Shown here piece after piece: positions 12,738 to 24,816 of a stretch of DNA of 64,000 nt. Below the pieces are notes generated by a model that was not told the DNA's origin, searched no databases, and saw only the letters and a program-made list of their open reading frames with translations. Source of the DNA: Oncomelania hupensis (lineage: Eukaryota > Mollusca > Gastropoda > Littorinimorpha > Pomatiopsidae); NCBI GenBank assembly GCA_036898135.1, contig CM072513.1, positions 35,503,295-35,567,294 of the forward strand, in the 5' to 3' direction. Both the position numbers and the translations under genes were made by a program. The number at the start of each line of letters is the position of its first letter. The first letter of the stretch is position 1.

Positions 12738-13193
12738 CAAATTTTCTTTTAAAACCTTGGTGTTTTGTATGATTTCTATTTGTATTATTCTATATTCAAT
12801 ATTATTATTATTATTATTATTAGTAGTAGTAGTAGTAGTAGTAGTAGGCCTGCTGTGTGCTCAAAACCAGCGAAATCGTTTTAGCCGACATTTCCTTACC
12901 GAACGTTTAACCGTTTCTGAGATAAATAAATAAACAAAATGTCCACAAACTGTAATAGCCTCATTCCGCGCGCTTCCATTAAAAATCAAATTGAGGTTTC
13001 AGCATGTTTTCCCATATAGACCAAAAAATTGATGGTATTTCTAGGAAGCGTTGGTAGCTTAGTTAGTAAAACCATTCGCCTACCGTGCAGTGCGACCGAA
13101 GTTCAAATCTCACCCGGCCCCTTATTAATTTATTTATTTTTAGTACACTAAAATATGGATATTTTTCTTTTTAATTTAGGCTTTTTACCTTTA

Positions 13194-13248
<55 letters not shown>

Positions 13249-13264
13249 AAACTAATAATAATAA

Positions 13265-13328
<64 letters not shown>

Positions 13329-13397
13329 CTTATATCAAAATTTCTTTTAAAACCTTGGTGTTTTTTATGATTTGTATTTGTATTATTCTATATTCAA

Positions 13398-13463
<66 letters not shown>

Positions 13464-13582
13464 TTATAAACTAATAATAATAATTATTATTATTCTTATA
13501 ATAACAATTATACTATCTTAGATCAAATTTTATTTTAAAACCTTGGTGTTTTTTTCTGATTTCTATTTGTATTATTCTATAT

Positions 13583-13634
<52 letters not shown>

Positions 13635-13640
13635 TACCAA
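12287..13640. repeat. Tandem 559-bp unit with tRNA-like segment and ATT/TTA arrays
   Basis: The phrase GGCCTGCTGTGTGCTC starts at 12287 and again at 12846. It is followed in both by about 200 bp of near-identical sequence, a tRNA-like segment (12487-12560 and 13047-13123), TTA/TAA arrays and an AAAACCTTGGTGTTTT block. A third, partial unit (that last block plus an array) lies at about 13480-13633. In the second unit the tRNA-like segment has TAGCTTAGTTAGT, resembling an A box, and GTTCAAATCTC, resembling a B box. Confidence 0.75.
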
Positions 13641-13980
13641 GGATCGGGATGGGGTGGTACGTGTAGGTAAAAGGGGGCTACGGGTAGGTTTAAAGGGGCA
13701 TGGGTAGGCATAACGGAGATACGGGTATATATAAGGGGGTATGGTGATGGTCGATTCCTTTCATCCATACCTGCGAAACGATCAACGGGGAAGTATCAAG
13801 GAGGGTACAGTTAGGAACCAAGGGGGTATGGACGGAATCAAGGGGTATGGGGAGGTATCAAGTGGGTTCGGGGAGGTATCATGGGGGTATGATGAGGCAT
13901 CATGGGGGGGGGGACGGGGAGATATCAGGGGGGGGGGGATGGTGAGGTATCAAGGGGAATATGGGGAGGTATCATCGTCC
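13640..13980. repeat. G-rich minisatellite
   Basis: Irregular repeats around GGGGTATGGGGAGGTATCA run through this block with G tracts up to about 12 bases (13905-13940). The strand asymmetry is extreme, and the frame 13741-13986 is a by-product. Confidence 0.85.
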
Positions 13981-13986
13981 AAATGA

Positions 13987-15570
13987 AACTCACAGACAAA
14001 AGTTCTCTCTGTCTATATTTTAAACAGCATCATGTGTATCCTGGCTTGCCAGGGTACAAAAACCACTAGTGAATTATAATTTTTATATAACACTTAAAAA
14101 ACACAGGACCTCATCTTTAGGACGTATGGGCACCAGTGTCTAATGCATTACATTGAAATGATTATAGCATACATAGATATTAGCATTGTTGTACACATGT
14201 GTGATCCATTGGGTGTATAGAGTCGCGTAAAAGAGTGTACTGTGCAAACTCAGAACCGCACTAAATTGGAGAAATGAATGATGAAATGCAACAAAACGTT
14301 TTTGATTGCGTGTGCGTGCATTCGTGTGTCGTATGCGTGTGAGGGTGCGTCCCTGTTGCGAATTCATGCTTCGTAGAAATTCCTCTTTTTACTGGTGGTG
14401 TATGCGGTTGTGGTAGTATCAGTAATACCGTGGCTGTTGTTACTTTTTGTTGTTATCAGACGTTAGATGATTGTTCTTCTTCTCCTCCTCTTCATCTTCT
14501 GTTCTTCTTCTTCTTTCTTCCTCAGTTATCTCTATTTCTGCTCCTCTTCATCCGGTCCATGTTCGTTCCTCATTTTCCATCCATTAGGCCAACACCATTT
14601 ACATGAAAATAACTACACTAATAGATCTATGTTTTGTTTTTTCTTTTGCTAGCATTCTTTTTGGTCGGTTCTATTATGTTACTTGCTACTTTTTTTTTTA
14701 AAAAGAAGTCAGACAAAAGGCAATAGATATCATTTACATGCTGGTGACGCCGTTTCTTCCGTCTGCCCGCTTGATAAAACCGGTCACGCACGTCGGACAG
14801 GCACGCCAGTTGAGTATCAGAGACTAACGGGTGAAAGGCGGTATCGTGATTGGAGCTCATACGGAGTATCTGAGACTTCTGAGTTAGGCCGATGCCAGCT
14901 TTGACTCAAACCTTGATAGATCTCTTGACACTCAGTAAGCTGTAAGGTCGGAGCTTTGACGTCACTGGTATACTCTGTATTTGATGTAGGCCCATTTGGA
15001 CACTTGATTTCCACGAAATAATATATTGAAATAAATATTCACTTACACATATTCGCTGATTGATACTTGAGACGAGAAGGCTGATGCATATTGTTCAGGA
15101 GCATCGGACGGTACGCAACAAACAGCAATTTTTCGCCTTCACCGGCTCGAGTTAGATGCTGTTTTCGACGAGCGCCTTGGCAAGGTCTTTGAGCTAGAAG
15201 TTACAGTTCAAAACGTGTTATAAGCGATGGTTTTGCCCCAGGAGTAGCCACATATCACCAAGTATTGCACAGTCAAATATCATCTGAATCTTTTACAGTC
15301 AAATATCATCACGAAGTGAATACACTTTAAATAAAAGATTAATTCTTTCCAAGGATTAGTCCCAGACTACTCTATGCATCTCTTGTTAGAGGTAGTGTCT
15401 ATAGATGCTCCGTAACTTCAACCCTGCTTCAACACATCAGTGAAATTCTGAATTGATAAATGAAACGAACGATGGTGACAGACTAATATACAGATAGTAC
15501 GTCTTTTGTTTCAGAAAGATCTATAAATCATGTTCACAAGGAAATGGGCGCATGTCTGTTTTATTACATT
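13987..15570. other. Gene-free stretch
   Basis: Nothing recognisable as a gene. A pyrimidine-rich CTTCTTCTCC tract lies at 14470-14560. The remaining short frames carry no motif. Confidence 0.4.
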
Positions 15571-15898
15571 GCTAGGGGTGTGGTATAGCGCAGTGATTGG
15601 AGCACTCGCTAATGTGTCGCAAGTTAAGCACCGTCCAGTGCGATTAGCACTTGGATGGGTGACCGCAAAACGTGAAGCGACAAATAACAACGCCCCCAGT
15701 TGACTCAACTGTGACTGAGTACCTACTCCCTTAAGGGTGGGGAAGGTAAAGTAGCGAGGGAGAGAGATGGGTATCACCCTCATTACGCTGGCCCAAGATA
15801 AGTGTGATCTCCAACATCACGCTCCCCTACGGCCACAAGACTATGGGACTACCTTTACCTTTACCTTTACCTTTTTTTTTTTTTTTTTTTTTTTTTTT
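15571..15898 (+). mobile_element. SINE with tRNA-like head and 5S rRNA-like segment
   Basis: The head TGGTATAGCGCAGTGATTGG (15581-15600) resembles an A-box region. It is followed by AAGTTAAGCACCGTCCAGTG (15621-15640) and ATTAGCACTTGGATGGGTGA (15643-15662), which closely follow the internal promoter region of 5S rRNA. The body of about 180 bp ends in repeated TTTACC and a long T run (15851-15898). A diverged relative is at 28656-28800. Known SINE3-type elements use 5S-derived promoters; assignment to a named family would need a repeat library. Confidence 0.75.
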
Positions 15899-15969
15899 AG
15901 TAGCTCTTTCGTAGTTGTATGATGTTGTCAATACATGATATTAGTTTGAGTTTTCTTGTGCTGTAGTTT

Positions 15970-16545
15970 ACCCCCGTTGGGGTGCCGGGGGTTTCAGTAT
16001 AAATAGTATCCCCACTTTCTGGAAATTTAGTGCTTTACATTCCCACTGTCGCTGTCTTTCTCATTTGCTCTTTCTCATTCCTGCTCTGTTCTATCAATCT
16101 GCTATACTATCGTCTTCTTCGCTAGACCAGCCTCCTACCTTTTTTTCTTGAAAACTCTTCCGGGACAAGACTCCTTGTTTGTGTATGAGGTCTGTTGTAT
16201 CAGCTTGGGAATATTGGACGCTTTCTGCCAGGTGGTCACTAGGGCTTCCTATGATGTTATTATTTAGCAATGTAGGCATTTTAAATATGTATGTGTTTTG
16301 TTGATAATTTATAATGATGTTTGTATTCTATTTTGTTTTTGTAAACGGGGGTTCGATAAGTTGGGGTGAAGCCTCAGCCGTCCCCTGCGTGGGATTTCTT
16401 TATTTTAAAGTGACTGGCTGGTGGAGGGCATTCAGTTTTCCCACTAGGGTTGTTTCAGCAGATCTTTTATGCGGATTGGGGTTGTCCGGTTCTGATTTGG
16501 CTCGGAAGAGTCCGCCGGACCTAAAGCAACAATTATGTAATGTAA
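15970..16545 (+). mobile_element. 704-bp repeat family, copy A (5'-truncated)
   Basis: The copy starts at ACCCCCGTTGGGGTGCCGGG, inside the family consensus, and ends ACCTAAAGCAACAAT with a TGTAA-type tail. It is flanked by the 13-bp direct repeat TGTGCTGTAGTTT (15957-15969 and 16546-16558). The 5' truncation plus a target-site duplication is the signature of target-primed reverse transcription. No protein domain is visible. Confidence 0.85.
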
Positions 16546-16558
16546 TGTGCTGTAGTTT

Positions 16559-18225
16559 TACATTGTACCACTTGCATGGAGTGTAAGAACGGATGCTCCT
16601 AATCCTGCTCTGCTCCGTTTGCATGAAGTGGTCTTACTGACGTCACTTCCACCACTCGAGTCGTAAGAAGTGTCGACAAGAGCTTCCTGAGAAAATGGTA
16701 GGTCTGCTATCGGGGAGTCTTGAGAATTGTATAAAATAAACCATAATAGTGTAGTCTGGTTTTTTTGTTGTTGTTTTTGTTTTGTTTTTAAAAGAAAAAA
16801 GTTTGTTTTGTTACTTTTTCATTTTAGAGTGTAATTTATTTTGTCCATGTTTTGCGAGTGAGTTTAATGTTTTCTGATATTTATTACAGCTCCCTAGCTG
16901 TCCCCCTACCATTTTCCCAGAAACCTTGTTAAAAGATATTTTATGAAGGGGAGTAAACCTGAAAAGATAAGTAACTCATTTTAGATCAGTACATTCATGT
17001 AGAAGGAACACATCCTCAGTTCAAGCTTCTAATTGAATTGAGTTAAGGTTTTAGAGATCACGAATACTCCCTCAAATTGCGGTGCTAAATAGGAGGAATA
17101 TCTCAGATCACACCGTTGCCTTCCTGTTCTCAACTCAGAATGTTGCGTAATGCGTCACTAGAAATTGGGAAGGGAGAATGGGTGGGTGAGAAATTGTGGA
17201 GGGGAGCGAGGGAGATTGGTGGGTTGGGGAATTTACCTCCAATACTTTGAACATCCTTCTGGAGTATGCTGCCGGCGAGGGTGCGAAGGCCTTAGCCCCC
17301 CCTTTTATGGCAGCACCATGTTAATTAATTTAATTTTTTCTTTTTCGGCCTGTGTGGGTCGATCCCCTTGCTGAAGTAGAAAAGGACAAGGGTTTTTTCT
17401 TGTTTCCTTTAAACTTCTTTTTAATCTCGAGATTGTTTCTAAGTCGATATTAATAATAAATACAACCCTAACGGTTTTCATAAGGGTACTCCTGATTAAA
17501 GGAAGGAGAATTTTCTTAACAAATTTAATTTTAAATATGGCTGTCCTGTGGACATTTTTTAGCCTAAGGCCCTGTGTAAAGGCTTTCTTTTTAACAATTA
17601 ATTTTAAAGACCAAATGCAAATTGTTGGTTTTTATCGTTCTTTGACTCTTTTTTGAGATGTTTATTTGATGTTAGATCTTTATAATAATTGGTAATTAAT
17701 AAGCTTAGAATTATTGGTAATTAAGATTTAAGAATATTATCCCCATATATTTTTATTTTAAATCATTTTTAAACATGTTTTAATTAATAGCCAGCCTCAC
17801 CACCTCTTCCTGCGTCCAGACACCGGAGCGAACGGCAATGGTTTTTTAACGTTCTAATGGGGTTTATTAACCCCCGTTTTATTGTCCTTAACAAATTTTT
17901 ATCATAGGACGTAAAGCTTTGTTTATCGCTTCTGGAGTATGCTTCAAACACGCATCTTTTAAGAAACTTTGCAAATTTGCAGAAGCTGTTGCTTGGATTT
18001 GGAATCTGATCGAGAAAATAGGATTCGCCTCTGACAGAGCTACGCGAGTTCTCATTCGATTAATTTAGCCCTTTTCGCTCTGTTTGGAGGTCTCATGGTT
18101 GCCAGAAGCAGATGGTCTAAGATAGTTAGAATGCTTCTCGGAGTGTCGGAATCGCACACAACTGACAAGGCATGCATAGGAGATACACACACCAGTTCAC
18201 CCAGCTGTGAATGGGAACTTGGATC
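16559..18225. other. Gene-free stretch
   Basis: AT-rich sequence without a recognisable gene or transposon protein. Confidence 0.4.
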
Positions 18226-18230
18226 TGCTT

Positions 18231-18285
18231 TGTTGTTGTTGCTGTTGTTGTTGTTATTGTTGTTGTTGTTATTGTTGTTGTTGTA
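18231..18285. repeat. (TTG)n microsatellite
   Basis: Imperfect TTG repeats with ATTG interruptions. Confidence 0.9.
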
Positions 18286-18952
18286 TCAATTTTTATTCAT
18301 CAGATTAACATAAGTTGTACTGATGTAACATAAACAATGTAAGAAATCTACCATGCGCACATCATAGATATTTTCCACATTAATATTATCAAGCCATAAA
18401 ATCATAATACTACTGACCTACACATACACTTTTAACAACATACATTCCCTTATAACAATTAGTTCACATTAAGAAACAAATAAAATAAAAAAATAAAAAA
18501 GGGGAACCTTTCAACTTCACCTGTGAAGGACGAAGTACTTATAAATGTCATTTTGACATAAGACATAATATTCTTTATTCCCTTCAAATGTCACACACAG
18601 AAGAATTTGCTTCGCGCGTCTGGGAATGGCATAAATCATAGACAATAACAATTAAAAACACAATTGGTCCCGACATCTGTGAATAGCTCGGGACCTAAAA
18701 ACAATTTCTTCATTCATTCACATCCACAAAGCATCAGCGAACCTCACACAAATGTTGTCAGGAAACAAAACAAAAAAGCAGACTACCAAAAAAAGAAAAG
18801 AAAACAACGACAAAAAAAGCATGCGCGCACACACACACACCCAATTATTTTTGTAAAAACGACATTCTGATGACTGTTGTGAAAAAAACAGGGATTATTT
18901 TGACACACTTTTCATGTTCGTGACATTATTTTGACATTTTCAAATTTTTGAA

Positions 18953-19018
18953 CCTATCCCTAACCCTAACCCTAACCCAAACCCTAACCCTAACCCTAAC
19001 CCTAACCCTTAACCTAAC
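18953..19018. repeat. Interstitial telomeric (CCCTAA)n tract
   Basis: About nine CCCTAA units, one of them CCCAAA, with degenerate edges. TTAGGG is the usual telomere repeat of molluscs and many other animals. The tract is flanked by ordinary interspersed sequence, so it is interstitial and not a chromosome end. Confidence 0.9.
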
Positions 19019-19052
19019 CATAGGCCTAAAACAGCTCTAACTCAGCAGGGAA

Positions 19053-19072
19053 CTATTTTGACGTCAAAATAG
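19053..19072. other. Perfect 20-bp palindrome with a CRE core
   Basis: CTATTTTGACGTCAAAATAG is its own reverse complement and centres on TGACGTCA. ATTTTGACA-type phrases recur in the neighbourhood (18545, 18895, 18925), suggesting a small repeat rather than a regulatory site. Confidence 0.6.
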
Positions 19073-19146
19073 GGCGGCCTTCCAAAAAAGTCAAAAGAAA
19101 CCATGTGGAGTTCCATGAGTGTGTCACTGTAACGTCGTTTCTACAT

Positions 19147-19254
19147 GCCCACCCACACACACACACACACCCACCACACACACACACACACACACCCACA
19201 CACACACACACACACCCACACACACACACACACACACACCTACACACACACACA
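19147..19254. repeat. (CA)n microsatellite
   Basis: ACACAC runs with CCC interruptions. The His/Thr-rich frames across it are artefacts. Confidence 0.97.
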
Positions 19255-19739
19255 GAGGGTACATCCAGCTGCACAACCCCTCACGCGTGTCACGTTCATA
19301 ACTAAATAATATAGACCTATTGTATGGTGTAGTTGTAACATTATATAAAGAAGAGACAGATCCGAGAAATAGAGTTAGTGATTTTTGCGTCTTACAGAAA
19401 GTTGAAGTTAGGCCTCCAGGCCCCTACCCCTCCCCCCTCTCTCCTCCCTCCCCACATCCCATAAAAAACAATAAAAAAACAATAAAAAACAAACAAACAA
19501 AACAACTAAAAGAAATATAAAAATAATAAAACCTCAAAATTAAAACATTAATAAATAATTCCCCCAATTCCCTCCACTCCCATCCCAAAATAAATAATTA
19601 AGAAATATTTATTGAAACTAATAATGCTTAATTAAATAAAATAGGTACAAAGAATTTAAAAAAAATTGCTAGACTAATTGTTAGAAGTTAAAATAACAAA
19701 CAAACAAGAAATTAGAAGAAATTGAATAATTCATTACTT

Positions 19740-22700
19740 CTAATTAAATCTATGAGCATTAAGCTCAATGACCAATCAGAATGTTCTTCTGGATATACAA
19801 TACTTGAGATTGACCTAGGTAGCTTTACTTTATTTAATCTAATGAGTAAAGGCTGAAAATGGTTATTAGTTTTTTGACATTCAAATATTAAGTGATTTAC
19901 AAATTACATTCAATATGCTACCACAATTACAAAGTACTGGAGGATTTATGAAACGAGCACACCAAGCATTTAGCCTTATTCTGTGAAATAAACTGTTAAC
20001 ATTCAAAGATTTTGAAATAGATATACCATTTTTTTTGTTACTGGTGAATTATCCAAGTAATTTTTTTCAATGACATCTTGCTTGTATTTCTCATTTAACT
20101 GATTCCAAGCACATCGTTTTATTTGATTGTTAATTTCATTTGTTGTCAAGTTGAAAAATAATTTAATGGATTCATCTGAAGATGCAGCACTCTTTGCTAA
20201 GTGGTCAACAATTTCATTTCCTAATATATGTAAATGACTAGGTATCCAAATTAATGAAATATCCGATCTCCTGGTAATGATTTGATGACATAACATCTTT
20301 ATTTCAGTTAGCTGTTCCTGTCTCTCTTTACTAACCCAAGAAGACAAAGCCGATAAGGCTGATTTTGAATAAGAAAAGATTGTTTTTTTTTTTTTAAAGG
20401 AATACTAGTCAAATCAGTTATGAAAGATAAACTCATTAATATTGCAATTAGTTCAGCTGTAAAAAATCGCACTACCTTTCAGTAAAAAGTATTGTCTGGA
20501 TATTTTAAAATCGGAAATATAAAATGCTGCTCCAATATTTCCATTGTCTAAAACTGATCCATCAATATAGATGTGCAACGAATTTTGAGAATAAAAATGA
20601 ATATATCCTTGAGCAATTGTTGCGTGCAACGAATTTTGAGAATACAAATGAATATATCCTTGTGCAATTGTTGCCAATAAGAAAGGATTTTCTTTTTTTG
20701 AAATATATCCATAATCCAAAATTATGTCTGGAGCTAAAAGAAGCCAAGGCGGATATGGGCTGCAAGGAATAACACATGGTGACGTTGTATCAATTGATGT
20801 GGATTTTGTTAAAGGAAATATATATTCATTAATTGACATAAAACACTTTTATTTTTAAATCCTTTGTTGTTAATTTCAATATTTTCACCAAGCTCAATTG
20901 TTGTAGAATTTACAGTTGATTTTGCCCGTGTAACATATTGTGCAGTTTGTAACCTGTTTTGGTCAAGAAATGGTAGTACCCCTGCTTCTTTATATGTTTT
21001 TGATGTTGAAAACCATTGGGGTATGCCAAGAGCTATTTTTAAAGACATGGAATCAATGCTAGTCAGCCTATTTAAAGCTGATTTTGATGCTGTAAAATAG
21101 ACTTCTTTTCAATAATTTAATATAGATCTAATAGTAGCAATAGCTATTATAGATCAAACATGAAGAGTTGTTCGCCCAAGGTTGTTTAGATAGCACTTTT
21201 AATAAACTTATTTTCTTTCTTGCTTTGTCAATTAAGTGTTTAATATGACAATTCCACAAAGGTTTGTAATGAAAAACAATTCCAAGAAATTTAACAGATT
21301 TACTTGGATAAACATATATATTGTTTACCTTGATTAATAAAAATGTATTATTATAAAAAAATCAATAAATTGTTTGGTAAATATCATAAAAACTGTTTTG
21401 TTTCCCGATAAACAGAATCAATTTTCAAACATATATTTTATAATAATATCAACCATGTACTGATACTCCTTTATATAAATTTTGTTCTTCTATGTTGTTT
21501 ATGAAATTTACATGAAACGGTTTTCCATAATGCAATATCGTCAGCGAAAAGTGATATGATGAATTCTTTGAAATCAATATTTTTTTAATATAATTAATCA
21601 TAGAAAATAAAATAGGAGCTATAACACTTCCTTGTGGAACACCCATATTTACTGTTTTTGACTCTGATAATGAACCCTTGATGCGTACTTAAAAAGTTTT
21701 GTTTGATAAAAAGCTTTTAATGAACATGTATAAATTACCTGTAACACCAATGTTTTAAAATTTCAACAATAACTTGAAGTGCCAAACTGAATCATATGCT
21801 CTATGTATATCAAAGAAAGTAGCTAAGACTGTTTTTGGCTTAGCAAAGGTTTTCTAAATATGTGACGATAATCGAACAGAATGATCAGTTGTACTTCGAC
21901 CTTTTCTTAATCTTGCTTGAAAAACTGGAAAAATATTTGTACTTTCGCAATAATATTCTAATGGAAACTTTATCACCCTTTCATATAATTTAGCAAGATG
22001 AGGAGTTAATGAGATAGGTCGGTAACTTAAGTTTCAGGCTTAGATTTTGGTTTTCCATGTTTTAATATTGGTGTAATAGTAGCATGCTTCCATTCAGAAG
22101 GAATAGCTCCCTGTTCCCAACATATTTGGTAGAAATCTACAAGTTTTTGCATTAAATCAGTAGGAAAGTGTTCTACCATGATATATGAAATTGGATCAAT
22201 GCCTGTAGATACTTTTAATTTACCAACGCTGTTAATAGCTTGAAGTAATTCATTTAATGTTACTGATTGGTTTATAGCAGAAGTATCAGTGGCTATGTCA
22301 TTATCATCAGTACTAATTTCATTTGTATGTTCATGTTCGTATAATGCTCTTTTTTTTTTTTGGCAATGATACAGGCAAAGAATCTGTCCTACTAGTTGCA
22401 GCGAACGTCTCAGCGAATAATTCAGCTTTATCTTTATTTGTCTTATACGTTTTATTATTTAGTAATAATGATGGCTCAGGCAAATAATAATTATTTTTTC
22501 ATTTTTCTTACTTCTTTCCATAGCTGAGACGTGTCCGTTGGATTTTTTTTTATATTTTCTTGAACAAAATTATTAAAGTAATCCTTTTTTGCTTTTGTTA
22601 CCTGTCTATTACACAAAATGTTTTTTTCTTTATAATCTTTGTGCAATACCGCTGTTAACAATAGGTTATTTATGTTTCTAAGTTTTCATCAATTTTTTTG

Positions 22701-23358
22701 AAAGCTTGTTGTTTAAATTTACCTGCTTGTTTGCATTCTTCGTTCCACCAAGGACTTGCTTTTATGTTTTCTATTGATGTTTTGTTTGTTTTAATTTTAT
22801 GAATAGATTTGTCTGCAGCATCTAAAATCGTACTTCTTAACAAATTATATGACAGGTCGATATCCATATGCTGACTTGTATGAAAATTAAGATTTGATGC
22901 TGCTAAGCTTAAATTAGATTGAAATAATTCCCAATTTGCCTTTTAAAAAAAAATATTGTAGAAAATGCTTTGATCTCGCTCAGTAAGTTATGGTTCAACA
23001 AAACAATCAATTAAAATAGGTAAATGATCACTGCCCAGTGGATCATCATGTAATGCCCAAATACACGACAAAAGTATGTTAGAAGAAACGAGTGATAGAT
23101 CTATCGCATACCACTTATGATTTTCTCGATCTGGAATTCTTGTAAAAGAGCCATCATTTAATAAAGAAAGATCAGAATTTGTTATACTGTCTGCTAGATA
23201 CTAATTATTTCTAGTGTTATCGCAACCTTTCACCCAAAGGTTATGTTGTGCATTAAAATCTCCTAGTACAATCCAATTATCACTAGAATTTAAAGTAAGA
23301 ATCCAGTCAGCATCCCCTTTATAAACACCGCCAGGATTATAACAGTTTATAATATTAA
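19740..23358 (-). mobile_element. Decayed I-group-like LINE, copy 2
   Basis: This is the duplicate of 1-3240, now including the 3' end. RNase H residues continue on the minus strand through WIPSHLHILGNEIVDHLAKS (about 20240-20180), followed by a C-terminal region with a Cys/His phrase, RLNAWCARFINPPVLCNC, near 19950. The rest (PWWNEECKQA linker, MGVPQGS RT block, GDFN and SDH endonuclease motifs) matches copy 1 apart from homopolymer lengths. All domains carry the same stops and frameshifts as copy 1. Confidence 0.85.
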
Positions 23359-24246
23359 TCCTATCCTCCTATCCTATTCCGTAACTCGGAGGTCGTAGGG
23401 GCACCACAGATGATCGTTTAATTAGCGTATTCCATCTTTCCCTTGCTGTACGGAGCTAAATTGTTTATTCGCAGAGAGGAATTTGAAAAGAGAAGTACTC
23501 TAGTGCCAGCAGTGTTTTCAAGGGGAGGATTGTGCGGGCGTGGTTGTGTACTATTTGCCCGCTATCTCAAGCAATATGTCGTCATGCTGTGACGATCCTG
23601 CAAGGCAGCGTCCAGTCGTCCTGCAGCTGGTGTTCTGTGTTGAAAAGTAGAGAGCTGCATGCACAACTTTGAACACTCGGGCCTTTTTCGTCTTTGTGTT
23701 GTGTCGCCTTGTCTGAGGAAAAATACCGATAGTGTAAGTACCAGCAGGCGATCCCAAAGTGGCCATTTGCTCGGGTGCAAGCATATTGTATAAACATGTA
23801 TATACTTTATATTCTGAATTAGAGAAAATATTAGTGAAGGAAGAAAGTTTTTTGTATGCAAGGAAATAAATAATGTATAGTCCATAATTATTTTCAACGT
23901 TTGTAAATAGAAATAATTTATGCATGACAAGTTTGAATTCTTTGCTAACGTTGTAAAGAGAAGTAAAATGTAAATGAAAACGATTTTGTCAAATGATTAA
24001 GAAAAGATATATAATTTATAAATGGAATTTTATCAATTGTTTTCACCGGTTGTAAAGGGAAATAATTAATAAATTACAATTAAATTGTTTTTAATTATAA
24101 TAAATTGAAATCATTTGGGAAAGTTCTTTCATTCCAATTATGATAAAGGGAGCCAATTTACGAATGAGCTTGATAATGGATAGAAAGGAGAAGGGTAGTA
24201 ACGTGCACTAGGATGCAGAAGAGTGCATGGGTATTTTTCCTATATT
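20118..24246. repeat. Duplicate of 1-4133 (about 20.1 kb apart)
   Basis: Position 1 aligns with 20118 and 4133 with about 24246. The differences I found are T-run lengths (11 versus 13, 15 versus 12, 7 versus 9) and one missing CCAT near 23884. No other substitutions were noticed by eye. The second copy continues on both sides, while the first is cut by the window start and by the N gap. Confidence 0.95.
23359..23448 (-). mobile_element. RTE-like LINE 3' tail (copy of 3241-3330)
   Basis: Same TCCTATCC-type end and CCGTAACTCGGAGGTCGTAG phrase as at 3241, as part of the duplicated block. Confidence 0.75.
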
Positions 24247-24414
24247 GGCTGCTTAATAATGCAAGAATCTACTCTTGTGTATGTCTTAGTGTACTGGTAT
24301 TGGCATCTCCATCTTGGGGTGTAACGTCGCTGATGAAGATCACGTCTCTCATCCACCTTTTTGCTCACTTCTTACCTCAAGGGCCCGCACTAATCGAATG
24401 GGGAAACGACCGCT

Positions 24415-24481
<67 letters not shown>

Positions 24482-24780
24482 ATCTAATCTTATCTTATCT
24501 TATCTTATCTTATCTTATCTTATCTTATCTTATCTTGTCTTGTCTTGTCTTGTCTTGTCTTGTCTTGTCTTGTCTTGTCTTGTCTTGTCTTGTCTTGTCT
24601 TGTCTTGTCTTGTCTTGTCTTGTCTTGTCTTGTCTTGTCTTGTCTTGTCTTGTCTTGTCTTGTCTTGTCTTGTCTTGTCTTGCCTTGCCTTGCCTTGCCT
24701 TGCCTTGCCTTGCCTTGCCTTGCCTTGCCTTGCCTTGCCTTGCCTTGCCTTGCCTTGCCTTGCCTTGCCTTGCCTTGCCT

Positions 24781-24815
<35 letters not shown>

Positions 24816-24816
24816 T
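24415..24816. repeat. Staged tetra/pentanucleotide array
   Basis: Consecutive homogeneous blocks: (ATCT)n to about 24483, (TATCT)n to about 24535, (TGTCT)n to about 24678, (TGCCT)n to about 24780, then (TGTC)n and (TATC)n. Each pentamer block differs from the next by one substitution. Because the period is five bases, all three frames stay open; these are not genes. Confidence 0.97.

Noticed and set aside
12287..13640. CRISPR-like array
   Set aside because: Unit length, AT arrays and eukaryotic context do not fit; the units are a tandem repeat.
13741..13986. A Gly-rich secreted protein
   Set aside because: It tracks the G-rich minisatellite and has no signal peptide or splice context.
15571..15670. 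A 5S rRNA gene
   Set aside because: Only about 45 bp around the internal promoter match, embedded in a SINE with a TTTACC/T tail.
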